64,000 bases of DNA from Ophioderma brevispina (GCA_023653785.1 JAMKCH010019794.1:1-64000), one strand, 5' to 3'. Positions 1 to 11,640 are shown, counted from the stretch's first letter. Notes: a model not told the origin generated them from the letters alone. Translations and numbers: made by a program.

Positions 1-122
1 GGAGTTCGTAGGATAGGCAGTCAACTGCTTATATAGAGCTTCGTAGGCAGTCGACAGCTTATATAGGGCTTCGTAGGATAGGCAGTACGATCTGCTTATT
101 TAGAGCTTCATATAGGCAGTCC
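1..122. repeat. Degenerate ~45-55-bp tandem repeat, three units
   Basis: Three imperfect units share the words GGCAGT and CTTATATAGAGCTTCGTAG. The array touches the window edge, so its true length is unknown. The GGCAGTC/GACTGCC word recurs at about 290-320 and again near 11,925-11,965, so it belongs to a dispersed family. Confidence 0.6.
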
Positions 123-185
123 CTAATGAAGGCTTAGCTCATTGATGTTAACTTGGTGTGGGAAGACCTAAAGACTGCCTATAGA

Positions 186-216
186 CCTTCGAAGGCTTGT
201 CATAAGCCTTCGAAGG
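186..216. repeat. Perfect 13-bp hairpin
   Basis: CCTTCGAAGGCTT at 186-198 and its exact reverse complement at 204-216 flank the 5-base loop GTCAT. It sits just after the GGCAGT repeat array and probably belongs to the same element. I see no U-run that would suggest a terminator, and none is expected in this genome. Confidence 0.65.
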
Positions 217-344
217 GCTATTATATAACAGATATGTAACGGCAATATGAAGATCTATTTTGATTTCTTGAATGGACGGACTTAAAAAGACTGCCTATTG
301 CGGACTGCTTGTCGACTGCTAGTGAAGCCTTCAGTTCGGTAAGG

Positions 345-508
345 GAACCCAACATCTGCCATCAAGTCCTCAGTCTTCATCCTAACCATCAAATTTTCAC
401 CCCACACATCACTTATCATTGCTCTCTCTGTCCTCCTCAGAATCCCCATATCTGTTTCGATCCGACAGCAAGTCTCGCTCCCATACAGAATCTCACTGAT
501 ACTTGCTA
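345..508 (-). pseudogene. LINE reverse-transcriptase C-terminal remnant
   Basis: Read on the minus strand, the segment gives an uninterrupted peptide containing EILYGSETCC, then MGILRRTERAMIS, then GENLMVRMKTEDLMADVGF. This is the pattern seen just C-terminal to the RT palm in many non-LTR retrotransposons (LYGSETW, then LxRTERAMVRAMxGVKLxDRKxTEELM). Only about 54 residues remain. The catalytic palm upstream (higher coordinates) and everything downstream are missing, so it is a dead fragment. It is followed on its 3' side by the GGCAGT repeats, which may or may not belong to the same insertion. The assignment to LINE RT is firm by motif; the clade cannot be fixed from so short a piece. Confidence 0.72.
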
Positions 509-708
509 GGGGCTTTGCACCCCTGAAAATATATGGGCCCCTCCCTCTTACCCCCAGACCATTACCTAAAACAAAATCTCAATTTTTGAAAATTGGGGGT
601 GCTCTTCAAAAATGTGCTGAAGACTAGATTGAAGTTATTTTTTTAAATTGCTTCATGATTCATACATGTAGTAATGTTTTGTTTATGTATGCTTGTCATA
701 CATTACAG

Positions 709-874
709 GTCACTGAAAACAAAAAAATCTGTGAAGACAACAGTGATGATGATGATTGATTCAACGTGGAAGAGGTCCAAGTCGAAAAAGGTGCAGATCA
801 GATGGAAAATGACGATGATGGGGATCTCAGTGTTCACTTAGAGAGCCTACGGCTTCAGGAAAAGGATTAATGAG
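709..874 (+). pseudogene. Possible acidic exon, interrupted
   Basis: A TTACAG acceptor ends at 708. It is followed by a frame encoding VTENKKICEDNSDDDD, a TGA at 757, then FNVEEVQVEKGADQ, MENDDDGDLSVHLESLRL and QEKD, ending at TAA 868. A donor-like GAG|GTTAGT follows at 874/875. The acidic, Asp-rich composition resembles the N-terminal portion of P2X7-domain invertebrate proteins. The length (166 bp) leaves a phase that matches the acceptor at 3,742 of the P2X7-like fragment downstream. The in-frame stops mean it is decayed, mis-sequenced or not an exon at all. The link to the downstream fragment is inference. Confidence 0.3.
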
Positions 875-879
875 GTTAG

Positions 880-2570
880 TTGGTCCTATAAAAAAATGGA
901 TTATTGTTGATTTTACATACACTCCTCATCACTGTGATCCAAGAGGGCTGGTCGTAGTGCCAATTGTGTAAACACGATTTCAATATGGAATTAAATCGCA
1001 TGCTCATCATGGTTCGCAGTTCACATTCCAATAGAAAAACGTTTTACACGATTTGGCCTCGCCAGTGGTGCCACACTTTGGTCTAGCATGTGAAGTCAAT
1101 TTAAGGGTGGCCAAAAATTGTGAGAGTCAGGCAGCAGATGTCACTATATTATCACTACTTGAATATTTTGCCAACTTTGATTTTCACTTTCATGGATCAA
1201 CGACATCACCAGAATCGATTTCAACTTGTTGCCGAATTTTCAGTATCATAGGGCGCTTTTTCAAAAAATGGCTGCAAATCATAGAAAATAATTTAAAAGC
1301 CTCTTGGTACCACACATACCAGCTATAGGTCAGTTTTTTCTGGGTAATTTGTCCAATTGATCTCTAGAAAAGCTTTAAAATAAACCAGTGTTGTTCAGCA
1401 TGGTTGAGCGTGCTTTTGTTCAAAAATGGCTCCAAATTCATAGAAAATTAATCAAAACCCTAATCTTTAACAATTATCATCAGATTAGTTTTCCTGATAT
1501 TTTTCAGTTTCTCAAGTTTAACTAATCCTTTCAGATGGGGATATTTTTTTATAGAAAGCTTAAACCATTCCAAAATTAGAATTTCACATTTTTAGAGAGA
1601 CCTGTATTTGAATCTTTCGTTGCACTTTAGAAATGTTGTGAATAATTCAATCTAATTATTGTAAACGTATTATTCTGATGTCAAAAACATCTTTCAACAT
1701 CCAAATAATCGCAAGAGCTATTTGGTGGTAGATGTTTTTTCCACTATTTTTTCGTTGAATCTAATTCTTTTGTAGCCATCTTTGGAAAGACGCCTCTAAA
1801 TCAATTGGAAAGATATTGCGTGGTCATCAAATATTGTAAGAAATCTAGCTCACATAATTCAGAAACCCCACTCTAATAAATGGCATGTGATCACTGTTTT
1901 AGGAATGTATCAAGTTGATTTTGGCAGCATTTGGAAAAAAGTTGCCCACAATCATTCGTGAACACGCAGTTTTAACATAAAAAAAAACATTCTAGGGCCA
2001 CTTGGCTAAATAATCTCAAAAATTCACTCAATGAGATGGTATTCTCAGGTGAATATTGCGTTTCTTATTATTTTCTATGTTTTGGGCAGCCCATTTTTTG
2101 AAAGAGCAAAACCCTCATTTGACAAAATCGAGACTGAAAATGCGGCACAAGTTGAAAGCGCTGTATTTTGATGGACTTTGAACACATGAAAGTGAAAATG
2201 TACAGTTTGCAAAATATCTCATAGATGACAACTGCTGCTGACGATGACCTTCTGACTAAATGATAAAACAATAAAATTTTAATTTTTTGCCAATTGAAGA
2301 TGCACAGCTCACATAAATCAGCATAACATTTAATCACATCCTAAGTGTTTTTACTGATATGCCAATTTTGTTTTGTTCATCAATCTTAAAAAAATTGAAA
2401 TTCTCACATCCATAAGTCATGGTGCAAATCCTTTAATTTTATATAATAAGAAATAAATATGTAATGTTATGGGGTTTTATAGAATGAAGTGTACAAAATG
2501 AAACTAATAATTTCGGGATCTAAGACTGTTTTTAATTAACATTTTGGCTACCAAATTCAGGTCTACACCT
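880..2570. other. No supported gene
   Basis: AT-rich sequence with only short chance ORFs. Several phrases such as 'caaaaaatggctgcaaatcatagaaaat' recur in weakly related forms near 1,265 and 1,425, suggesting an old internal duplication, but no boundaries could be drawn. Confidence 0.4.
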
Positions 2571-2575
2571 GTCAT

Positions 2576-2599
2576 TTTTTTTTGGGGGGGGGGGGGGGT
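2576..2599. repeat. T-run followed by G-run
   Basis: A short T homopolymer is followed by a run of about 15 G. Comparable G-runs occur at 4,987, 7,600, 8,993, 20,770, 32,260 and 62,645. Lengths are unreliable in noisy reads. Confidence 0.6.
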
Positions 2600-2636
2600 T
2601 CAGAACAGGAATAGCGCTACCTATGTTATGGTACAA

Positions 2637-3651
2637 TACTAGAAGTGGGCTATAGAAGGTCATGTTTTCGATCACTTCGAACACAGGCTCATCTGATCAC
2701 CCCCTATTCCACTTTTGAAGAAAAACACATTATAAAGTGCGAAACAAGGTGGGCCCATTGAAAAATCCAAAATGGCCCGCCAAATTCGCAAATTTTGATT
2801 TTTGACCATAACTCAATAATTTTTGTTCACATTGCCTAATTTGGTGGGCAATACCCATGTTTTGGGGTGTTAGGAATCTTCTATGCAACTTTCATCTCAC
2901 CATAAGCCTTTCGTTTTCTTGAAAAATGCCATTTTTGCTTAAATGAAGCTCTGAAGGGCGCTTTCTCCCCTAAAATATGGCAATCCGATTGAAAATGGTG
3001 ATTTTAAACTTCAAAAAGTGAAGAGAGCATTATTAATAATACACTTGCTGGAAATTTCACGTACGTGTGTGTGTGGTTTTAAAACTGTAGCTTTTTCATC
3101 TCTAAAAATTCCCTCCATGAAACCCACACAGAAGAAAGTTTGTTGACCCTGTATACTCCAATGAGAGTGTTTGTTTTCATCAAATTTTATTATGATGATC
3201 ATGGGAAAATTATAAGTGTACACTGCTCTAATCTTCAGGAAGATGAATCAACCATTCGGATGATGACCCACCAGTTAAATTTAAAACTTTTGGATATATG
3301 TGTTTCTTTTGGGAAGCGCCCTCGCAGTCCATTTTAATCTAACGGCAATATTGAGAAAACGAAAGTCGTGTGAGATGTAGTTTGCTAGATGGTTCCTTGC
3401 AGCCAAACATGGATATTGCCACGAGTGAAGGTGTTAAATAAAGCTTATTCAAGTTATGATCAAAATTGTTTTTGGCCATTGGCGGCCACTTGGGATTTTT
3501 TTGTTTGGGGCACCCTGGTTTTTTGCACTTGTTTAAATTTTTTTTCCTTCAAAACGAGATAAAGCATCATTAAGTCTCGGTCTATAGCCTGTGTTCGAAG
3601 GGATCTGAAAAATTGACCCAAAGTACCTCTATACTATAGCCCCCTCTACTA
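2637..3651. mobile_element. Long-inverted-repeat (fold-back) element, family A
   Basis: The left arm from 2,637 contains GATCACTTCGAACACAGGC, GGCAATACCCATGTTTTGG and CAACTTTCATCTCACC. The right arm, ending about 3,651, holds their reverse complements (GCCTGTGTTCGAAGGGATC near 3,588; CCAAACATGGATATTGCC near 3,402; GTGAGATGTAG near 3,370). Arms are about 280 bp with many mismatches; the unpaired core is about 450 bp with no ORF of note. The right arm continues into sequence shared, inverted, with 14,215-14,640. I infer a non-autonomous DNA transposon; no transposase and no certain target duplication were seen. Confidence 0.7.
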
Positions 3652-3742
3652 CATACATGTAGATTTAGGACCCTGAAGTCTGAGACTTGAGCAATCCTTG
3701 CATCATGTCTTATATTAATTTTTTTTCTTTTTCTTTCAACAG

Positions 3743-4400
3743 GATTTTGTTGTGGACTTTTGCTGCCACTGAAGCGTGTTTGCACGGACTTTTGCGGCCG
3801 CCGCCCTGGGCATACACGATATGTTGCCATGGGAAGCAAACATTTGGATGGAACCGACGTAGATGAGGCCTATATGAGGCATATCAACCAGCGTGAAGAT
3901 CCTGTTAATCAACCTCAGGAGGGAGATGACTTGGACACATCACCGATAATCACGTACCAAATATGAGATGAAGAGGCAACATCAGCACTTTTTGATCACC
4001 CACAACCAAATCCTGCACCCAGAGGACCCCCACAGCCAATTCCTCTGTGCCGGTGTACCCGTTGTAGGCAATGCCAACAAATTGGAAAGGACTGTTGCAG
4101 GCCAAGGAGAGCCATCACTCTGCATTTCACGACAGCTAATTTTGCCCGATTGTGCCATCACAATATGGTTTTGGAAGTAGCCATGCGTGTTCATGAAGAT
4201 CTTCTTGCAGAAGAATCAGGTTCGCAATAATGCAGCATACCGGGGGGCCATCGGCCTACGCGTCTTATATATACTGGCAGCAATGGAAGATTAGGAGGCG
4301 GGAAATAGGCGTGTTATTCCATCTTTGTGTGGTGGGGCCTCAGAGATATGTGGGCCTGAACCAAACCGGTGTTATAAATGTTTTTATTGAGGAATAGGGC
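3743..4400 (+). pseudogene. P2X7 C-terminal-domain-like gene fragment, broken
   Basis: A strong acceptor (long pyrimidine tract then CAACAG) ends at 3,742. From 3,742 one frame runs to 4,230 with a single TGA at 3,964. After it come PIPLCRCTRCRQCQQIGK, DCCRPRRAITLHFTTANFAR and LCHHNMVLEVAMRVHEDLL. Cys-x-Cys-x2-Cys-x2-Cys, a Cys-Cys pair, then LCxxxxVLEVA match the zinc-binding cytoplasmic P2X7 C-terminal domain, which occurs as a stand-alone protein in many invertebrates. After a frameshift near 4,228, NAAYRG is visible. Further shifts give YIYWQQW and GNRRVIPSLC, matching the domain's YRxxxxWxxGxLGxGNRRVIPSC region, before it fades by about 4,400. No channel segments are present. It is either a pseudogene or a gene damaged by sequencing indels. 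The acidic stretch at 709-874 may be an upstream exon. Confidence 0.72.
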
Positions 4401-6500
4401 ATTTGGGAGGATTAGGAACATTGTACTTAATGTAACTGCAGAGACCATTCAAGTGGTCTTATCTGTTAGGAGAAAACCCAGGGAGAAAAACATCTTATGG
4501 GAGAATGAAGTCACCATTGCTCCATATTAGGTTTGTAAGGTTGGATGATTTACCCCAATGTTAATTGGTCTCACTATGAGTTTTTCACAAAATGGGCTTC
4601 GACTACATCTCATCCTCGCCCAATATTGTAATTTTTGCAACTAGTAGCTCAACCATAATATGGCTCCTCAGCATCCAATTTTTATAATCCAACTTGGGTC
4701 TGGATTTATCTGACAACTGTACGAGGGCAAAGTCACATGCAAAGTTTAAGTTCACTAATGTACGATCCAGAGGTTTAGTTAAATAAATTATACGGAAATA
4801 TAGAATTTGGGCCAATCTGAAATTTGAAGTATCCATTATATAACGTGGTATTGGGATTTTGTGTGGGGCTGCCAGTGTAGGCATGTACGATGACCATTTA
4901 ATAAGAGTAACAAGAGGTAACCAGGCTGAACAATGGTGCCTGCAATGATAGAGTTAATACTCACATCAATGACCATCATAAACGAAGGGGGGGGGAAAAA
5001 AGACGCTAATGTAAAGTAGTCTACGAGTTGTGCACTGGTGCAAGGCAAACCGGTCGTAACTGGTCGTGCCAAAAAAAAAGTGCCGGGGATTGGAACCGAC
5101 AGAGTCTGCATGTTTGCCCTGCACATAGGCATGGGCTTCATTTTATTGTCAAAGTACAAAGGAATTTATATATATGTCCAATCAGATGCATCATTGATGT
5201 AGGAGAATATATGTGACACCCAGCAGTGTAGTATACATGTTGCACCTGCATATTGCAACAGCAAAAAAAAGAAAAAACACAAAAAAGAAACATGAAAAAG
5301 AAAACAAAAGTGCAACTGGTCCTGTGATTGGTTTCACTCAGCGAGCTGCGACACGCTATCCATGTAGTAGAAGGTTCAGTGCTATTGTGACTGATATTAA
5401 AGAGATTTTGAAATAACATCTAGAAAGAAGATATCACATAAAATGCTCAATCCAAAACACATAGAGATTAATCAAGATTTTTTTGTTGTTCAACGCAGTA
5501 AACATTTATGCCCAGTACATAGACTGCCATTGCAATATGCCGTGTCTACGCGACGTGATTCCGGATCTCGAATTTTAGTATCGAATCAATACTGTGAAGT
5601 CATGCCTTAAGGGGTAACGGTGGCATTAAGTCGTGATGTGTCAGCACCGTTCTGATTTTCGGCATTGATCACTAATATATCCTTGAAGAAACCAGCATAT
5701 TCCAAATTTCGAGTCACGATCCCGATCTTGCAGTTTTTTTAATGTCTATGAAAGCAAACTTGACTCATTTTCGCACGGTCCGCATAGGTGTAACTGTGCT
5801 GTAATTTCTTGTCCATTTATGGACAAAAACTACAAATTGCCGATTTGCACGACCGAATTTGCACGGACGATGGGCACACGTGATTACTAAGGCTAACGGT
5901 TCAGATATAGATAAATCTCCGCATCTTTTAGGTAAGTCGGGGACGAGGCTGTGGATCCAGAATGCCCCTTTAATAGCTCCACTCCACTAAATAGTGGAAC
6001 ATCTAGCTGCCAAAGTCAGACCCAAATTCCTGTTGAAATCAGACTGTGGGTCTGTTTGAATTGGAGTAATCATAAATGTGCCAAAAGTTGTGTGTTGGGC
6101 TAAACTGTGAGCTAATCCTAAAAACTGATAGCGAGGTTAGTTGGAATTGGCCATACCAGAGAAAACCATCTGGCTTTGCTTTTTAAGATTTATTTTTTTT
6201 GTCCTTTTTATATGGATTATTTTGGGCACAGGCTATAGGAAGTACGTACAACTAGGTGCACCATTTGCCCACATCTGGCAGTCGCATTTCTCAAAAGTTT
6301 ACGGGTCAACCCCAGAGGGTGTTTGAGTACATCCCACAATACACATTTTGGGAATTCGCCTCATTTTAAGGTCATTTGATCCCACATAAATCCTATTCTT
6401 AGCACATCTATGTTCAGTGTCATTTTCCTACAATTCCTGTGAAATGTCATATCCACAAGTAAAAATTTGACGTACTCATCATGTAAAAACTCCTTAATAT
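4400..6500. other. No supported gene
   Basis: Only short overlapping ORFs on both strands, none with a recognisable domain. The 107-residue minus-strand ORF at 4,836-5,159 has no family-like pattern. A G-run lies near 4,987 and A-rich tracts near 5,263-5,310. Confidence 0.4.
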
Positions 6501-6524
6501 ATGTGTGGGTTTATTTATTGTACC

Positions 6525-6790
6525 CGCTGACGAAGTTAGGGAGGGACTATAAATGCTCTTCCGTATGTCTGTCCATCCGTCCGTAGATCTGTGATAAAAA
6601 TAGTTCAACCCTGGAACAATTTGGGGCATGTCTGTTTTCTTGATGAGCTAAGTAAGCACCTTGGGTATTATTGCAGAGGGGAAGTCCCCTACTAACCCTG
6701 TAATTGGACCCCCCGGGTAATCCTCTGGTCTTTCGGGGTAAAAAGGTCAATTACTGCACCAGAAATGTCAACATTTGACCAGTTTTGTGT
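6525..6790. repeat. Probable interspersed repeat flank (GTCTGTCCATCCGTCCG)
   Basis: The segment 'gacgaagttagggagggact' followed by CCGTATGTCTGTCCATCCGT is a phrase I recognise as typical of interspersed repeats in marine invertebrates. It leads directly into the G-rich minisatellite at 6,790. Recognition is by memory of the style of sequence, not by alignment. Confidence 0.35.
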
Positions 6791-7112
6791 ACGGGCTCTG
6801 GGAGGTGGAGGGGGGTGTCTCTGGAGGTGGAGGGTGGGGTGTCTCTGGGAATTAAGGTTGGGGTTCTTTTGAAGGGGAGGGGTGGGGTGTCTTGGGAGGG
6901 GAGGGGTGGGGTGTGGTGGTCTCGGGGAGGGGTGGGGTGTGGTGTCTCGGGGAGGTGGGATGACTCGGGAAGGGTGGGGTTCAGTAGGGTAGCGGAGGGG
7001 ACGGTGAGGTTGGGAGGGACGGTGGGGTGTCGTGGAGTGGCGGTGGAGGGTGGGGTGTCGGGTGGGGAGGGGAGGGAGGTTGACAGTGGGGTGTTGGGAG
7101 GGATGGTGGGTT
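6790..7112. repeat. G-rich minisatellite
   Basis: About 320 bp of degenerate units of roughly 25-30 bp built on GGGGAGGGGTGGGGTGTCTC. The plus strand is almost free of C, and every 15-30 bases contain several runs of three or more G, so G-quadruplex formation is plausible. ORFs on both strands here (Gly/Val/Arg-rich or Pro/Thr/Ser-rich) are by-products of the repeat and not genes. Confidence 0.85.
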
Positions 7113-7394
7113 CATATTGTACACGATACTGTAGAAATTGCATTTTGCGCTTGTTAGTGATCATGACCTTCGGCGGGACATATTTTTTGCATCACATAAA
7201 TCCTAAGTTCGCCCTGTTGTGTATCACATGGGACACAGTTCTTCTACTGTTCAAAATTCTCAATTTGTAGTAGATTGTTAGCACACACTGTACAGATTAC
7301 CCCCACGATAACAGAAATAAATGAACATGGGGGAGTTTTTTACAAACATCCATTTTCAATTGTAAAACCCATATTAGCAAGTATTAGGGATAAT

Positions 7395-7660
7395 GTGTGT
7401 GTGTGATGCATGCCACATAGGTGGTGCTGTGTCTGCTGCATTTGGGGGGGGCAAAAGTATCAAATTTTGTAGATTTTTACCATTTTGCCCAATCGCTGAA
7501 TTTTTCCCAAAAAAAATGGAGTTTTGGGTCCCAAATTGCGATTTTTGCCAAAACCACTGTCATTTTTGCCAAAAATCTGTCAATTTCTTGCGGCCGGTGG
7601 GGGGGGGGGGGGGGCAAACTGGGGGAAAACAATTTTATAGGAGAAAACAGATTGCTTTGC
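7395..7660. repeat. G-run-flanked, TTTTGCCAAAA-rich segment
   Basis: A segment bounded by G-runs near 7,443 and 7,600 contains several variants of ATTTTTGCCAAAA. It resembles the degenerate internal sequence of short non-autonomous elements, but I could not define ends. Confidence 0.3.
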
Positions 7661-7699
7661 AAAAATAATAGAAATTTAATCAAATCCTGACTTCAATTT

Positions 7700-9690
7700 T
7701 GCAAGTACTTGTCCCTGTAAAAAGTATTTTTGATTAAATTTTCCTATTATTTTGATTAAATTTCGATTATTTGTTGTTAATCTACAACATGGATGAATAA
7801 TCTACATCAATATAGGTAGTAGTTTTGGTTTGGGTACTCATCCCTAGATGCAAGATGATCTACTTGAAATTGAATCTCGCATTGTACAGCATCTCACGGA
7901 ATAAGACTCGGTTGCATCAATGGGATTTTCACACCATTACCTACTTTGTACCGAGAACAGGTTCGTTTGTGATTATGTACTTGTCCTGAGCCCTCCTTTA
8001 GAACCCACGAGATTTCGCGTTGCTTTGTTACTCACCAAAGAGGTTACGTAACTTGCGTGAAAATTTCTAGGGCCTGCGCAATGTTTTTCATAAGGTGGCA
8101 TATAATAACCAGGGAGCTACGTAACCATTCTTTTGGGCATTACACTGGCCTACAAAATTAAACTTTTTTCAGGTACTTAGATTTTAGAGTTGTAATTTTT
8201 AACGAATTTTGGGATCGCTGGATTTCAAAATGGCATCAGTTTTCCCCTATCACGTCAAGTTTTTTCTATGTCATATGATGCCAGGAACACCTATTAGACA
8301 CATATTTTGGTTCATGATCAAAAGTGGAAGAGCAAGGACTGAGGTAATTTTTATTATGGGTTTAAAATATTGCACAACAATTGGAGTTTGATGCACTACA
8401 CTTCAGAAGTAACTCTTGTCATAACAGCTATTTGTAATCATAAGTTAACCGCGGAGGGGTTGTGCAATCTGCCATAGATTCATACCGAACCCCCTTATAA
8501 ACTTGAATTTTGGTATCAATGGAGAGCTATTGGTCTCCTCCTATCCAGTGGATACAACAAAATACCCACATTTCCCAGCAACTTGCTTCGATAACGTCAT
8601 AATGGACGGCGCCCTCCCAAGATTTGGTGAATTTCAGTTTTGTGTTAAAAGTAATAGAAAATTGAATTTTCTCTTAAGAAATCACACAAACGATCACTTT
8701 CTACTGTAATTCTTGGCCAAAATAATAAAGGAAACACCATTTAACTTAAATGAAGTTCAGCCTAACATGAAAGCTTTTACTGATGAGCACTATGTTATTG
8801 TAACCATTTACACAGTCCAGTAAGGGATGTTTCAACCAATCCTCCCCCCAAGCCTCACTTTTGATGGCTTCCCTGTAGGTAAGGTGGTGGGTCTAAATGC
8901 TTTGCTAGAATGTGCTCAAAGATGTAAAAACGCTACCTAAGTAATTTTGGCGACACAATCACATTTTTTTTTTTTGCACCTTGAGAAAACTCGGGGGGGG
9001 GGGTGGGGTGCCAATTTAAGACTTAATCTGGCGTGCCGTTATACAGTTATGATTATTATTCCAGTTTAACAGCAATGTTTGTAACATGTTAGGGCCGTAT
9101 ATCTTGAAATAACTGGTTCTATAGCATATTATGCAATTACCTTGTGACGTTGAATTGAGCTCATGTGTTTAGTAACTTTCACACAGGACCTTGGTTAATT
9201 CAACCCCCCTCTCACATAAGTGGGGTATACCTAGAGTGAAAATTTGATTGTGTTATGGCAAAAACTAATGCTATTTTTGAAATCAGCGACTCCAAGTGAT
9301 CTAAAATCAACTCTCAACCAAGTCCCCCAAAAACTCTGTTTGGGCTGTGTGGTCGTCATTAATACTACAAATATTACCTAGTAATTGAGTTTTGTAGTAG
9401 TGGTGTTCTGATTGATACTTGAAACATAAAAATATGTGTAAGACATATGAACAAATTTTATTATGTGTAGTTTTTGTCAGAGTTGCATTTTTAATATCCC
9501 ACCTTATGTTCAAACAGTATGACCATCTTTCAGTTTTTGCCTCAATAATATGCCAAGGGTAGTCTTTACCCCCCCATGCTCCAGGAGCAGGTCTCTCTCT
9601 CTCTATCTCAAAGGCAGCCATTATTTTTTGGTCTTATTTTTTGGACTTAGATTTTCCCTCCTAACCTGAAAAAATAATGACAAGTTTATT
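7700..9690. other. No supported gene
   Basis: AT-rich sequence with short chance ORFs. There is a T-run then G-run near 8,965-9,002 and a short CT microsatellite near 9,592-9,606. Confidence 0.4.
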
Positions 9691-9700
9691 ATTTTAAAAG

Positions 9701-9775
9701 AGGCAACAGCGAGATTCAAACCCTATTGACCACTGTATTATGAAGTCAGCTTCCTAATCACAAGACCAGTGAGGA
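9701..9775 (-). mobile_element. tRNA-derived SINE head
   Basis: On the minus strand an A-box-like TGGTCTTGTGATTAGGA (revcomp of 9,752-9,768) lies 30 bases before a B-box-like GGTTTGAATCTC (revcomp of 9,711-9,722). CTTCATAATA in the anticodon-loop position (anticodon CAT) lies between them. Box spacing and order fit a tRNA, but the acceptor arm does not pair well, so a SINE promoter head is more likely than a working tRNA gene. Any SINE body would extend to lower coordinates. Confidence 0.5.
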
Positions 9776-10148
9776 TGGTGTGGGCAGATTGCAATTCCAA
9801 TCCTTGATAACATGTACAGAATACATCGCTACTGCTATTGTGTCGGCATTCAATATAATGAATACCTCTGCTCGGAACATTTGCCACAACCTATGCTCAG
9901 GAGCATGATGGTGGTCAAATCTCACACTTGCACATAATATTTTCAGGTTACAACCACCAATTGAACTTAAAAATCTTGTTCTCACCATTTAAAAAAGATG
10001 ATGTGTCAAAATTGTCTTTTCCATACAAGACGACAGTATTGTTACGTTTCATTTAAAGGACAATTATAGCAAATGCTGAGTGCAGCAAAGAATTGGACAG
10101 GTCTATCAAGGGTTTATGGGGTGGGTGTTTTTTTTTAATTTCCAATAA

Positions 10149-10477
10149 GGCGACGAAAATAAAAAACCCTGTTTTAGGGCCCGACCGACCTGATTTTTTC
10201 TTTTTTTTGCAGAATTTTTTTTTTTTTTAGTTTTTCCAAAGGTCATGTAAAATCAGCCTGTTTTAGCCCAATTTTATCAATTTTTGGCAAATTTTTTTTA
10301 AAGAAAATTTGTTGTACAATTTAATTCATTTTTTCTCTTGATTTTTCAGATTTTGGGGCCTTTTTAGCCATTTGATCTCCAGAAAAGAAAAAAATTAAAA
10401 AAAGAAAACAATGCCCGACCGACCGACCTACTCGAAAGGTCCTCTCGCCCGTAAAACAGTTTTCTTTTTTCGTCGCC
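10149..10477. mobile_element. MITE with GGCGACGAAAA terminal inverted repeats
   Basis: Left end GGCGACGAAAATAAAAAACC (10,149) mirrors the right end (revcomp GGCGACGAAAAAAGAAAACT, ending 10,477). Both continue into a (T)GTTTTA box and a CCCGACCGACC word (near 10,180 and, tandem, near 10,415). The interior is T- and A-rich with no ORF. TAA precedes the left end and TAT follows the right, so a 3-bp target site of PIF/Harbinger type is possible but inexact. Confidence 0.7.
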
Positions 10478-10542
10478 TATAACCACTTCAACTTGGGGCT
10501 TAATTTCTACTGTGTTAGATGAAAACTAGGATGGTTTTGGGG

Positions 10543-10731
10543 CAGTGGCGTAACCAGCTTTTTTTTCATGGGGGGGGCAGAGGGGGGGGCACATATATTT
10601 TCAGGGGGGCAGCATATATTAAAATCTTTTAGTATAGTATATGGCCTATGTAAATCACTAATTTTTTCAGGGGGCAAGATCCCCCACAAGGGGGGCAGCA
10701 GCCCCCTGAACCCCACTCTGTTACGCCACTG
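10543..10731. mobile_element. 189-bp hAT-type MITE
   Basis: The ends are CAGTGGCGTAACCAG and its near-complement GTTACGCCACTG. Flanks TTTTGGGG (10,535-10,542) and TATTTGGGG (from 10,732) look like an 8-bp target duplication with one small change. The interior consists of G-runs and GGGGGGCAG words, a common layout of short hAT derivatives. No coding capacity. Confidence 0.75.
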
Positions 10732-10749
10732 TATTTGGGGCTCCCGCTA

Positions 10750-11640
10750 CATGTTATGTCTGGAATTGATGAATTTAATGGGCAGTGGTTTGAATAGAAA
10801 TTGAAGGCAAAATCAACAACTTGCTGTGAACTAATCTGGCCCACAATTTCAGAGCAGTTGATTTCAAACACATTTGTCTACATGGCCTGGCTGGGCAACT
10901 CACAATCTGACAATTAGATTCAATCTTCATTGCAACGGTATTGCGCTTTCCGATCAGGCTTATTTTGATGATTCAGGCAGGTCTATTTTGCGCTTTATGC
11001 ATCATATGGGGAAGAAGAAAAAAACGGCAACAAAAACCTGAAGAAAAAATTGCGTGTGATGTGGGACTCAAATGTGAACCCCTTGGGCCACAGGGGAACA
11101 TGCTTAGCAGTTAGCAGTTGGCTCGGACTGTGTGTGATTGACAATTGTGCTCTAGAGTGGTCTATTTGTTCAGGACATCATTCCTTGTGGGAGGTTGTGG
11201 TAAGTCGTAGGATTACGGTGGGATTTAATGATTTGCGAATACTGAAAGTGTAAAATAGAGGACAGAAAAAAAATTTTCCTTTTTTCTACCCGCCCAATTG
11301 CGGGTCAGCGGTCGGTCACTTTTTTCAGTCCAACCATAGCGTACACCAAACTACCGTAACAGTGAGGCTTCTGAAAACTATTTGCCATGTCTCGGGTTCA
11401 ACCTAGGCAGAGGACTACACAAGGGCTCGGGCCAGGCTGTATCGAAACGGTGGGAAATATGGATGGATATACAGCTCACTAGATTGCTAGTCATGCAAAT
11501 TGCGCCTCATTGTCCTGAGCATGTTTAATCCCATTTCAAAGTCTGCACATGTTCAGTGACATAATATGTCCATAACAGCATGGTTTTGGAGGGAATATTC
11601 CTACTGACTGATTATTATCTCCATAATATAATGTGCTGTG
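10750..11640. other. No supported gene
   Basis: No recognisable coding sequence. A short CGGTCGGTC word near 11,312 recalls the CCGACCGACC boxes of the MITE at 10,149. Confidence 0.4.

Noticed and set aside
4836..5159. 107-residue minus-strand ORF with a hydrophobic stretch
   Set aside because: No recognisable domain. A donor-like GTGAGT and an acceptor-like TTGCAG fall inside it without making sense of flanking frames.
6751..7270. Two long overlapping ORFs (137 and 161 residues) on opposite strands
   Set aside because: Both lie over the G-rich minisatellite; composition is simply Gly/Val/Arg or Pro/Thr/Ser from the repeat, with no start context or domain.
8770..8800. CTGATGAG near 8,779 as a further hammerhead core
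   Set aside because: No stem II or GAAA core follows; it is an isolated match.
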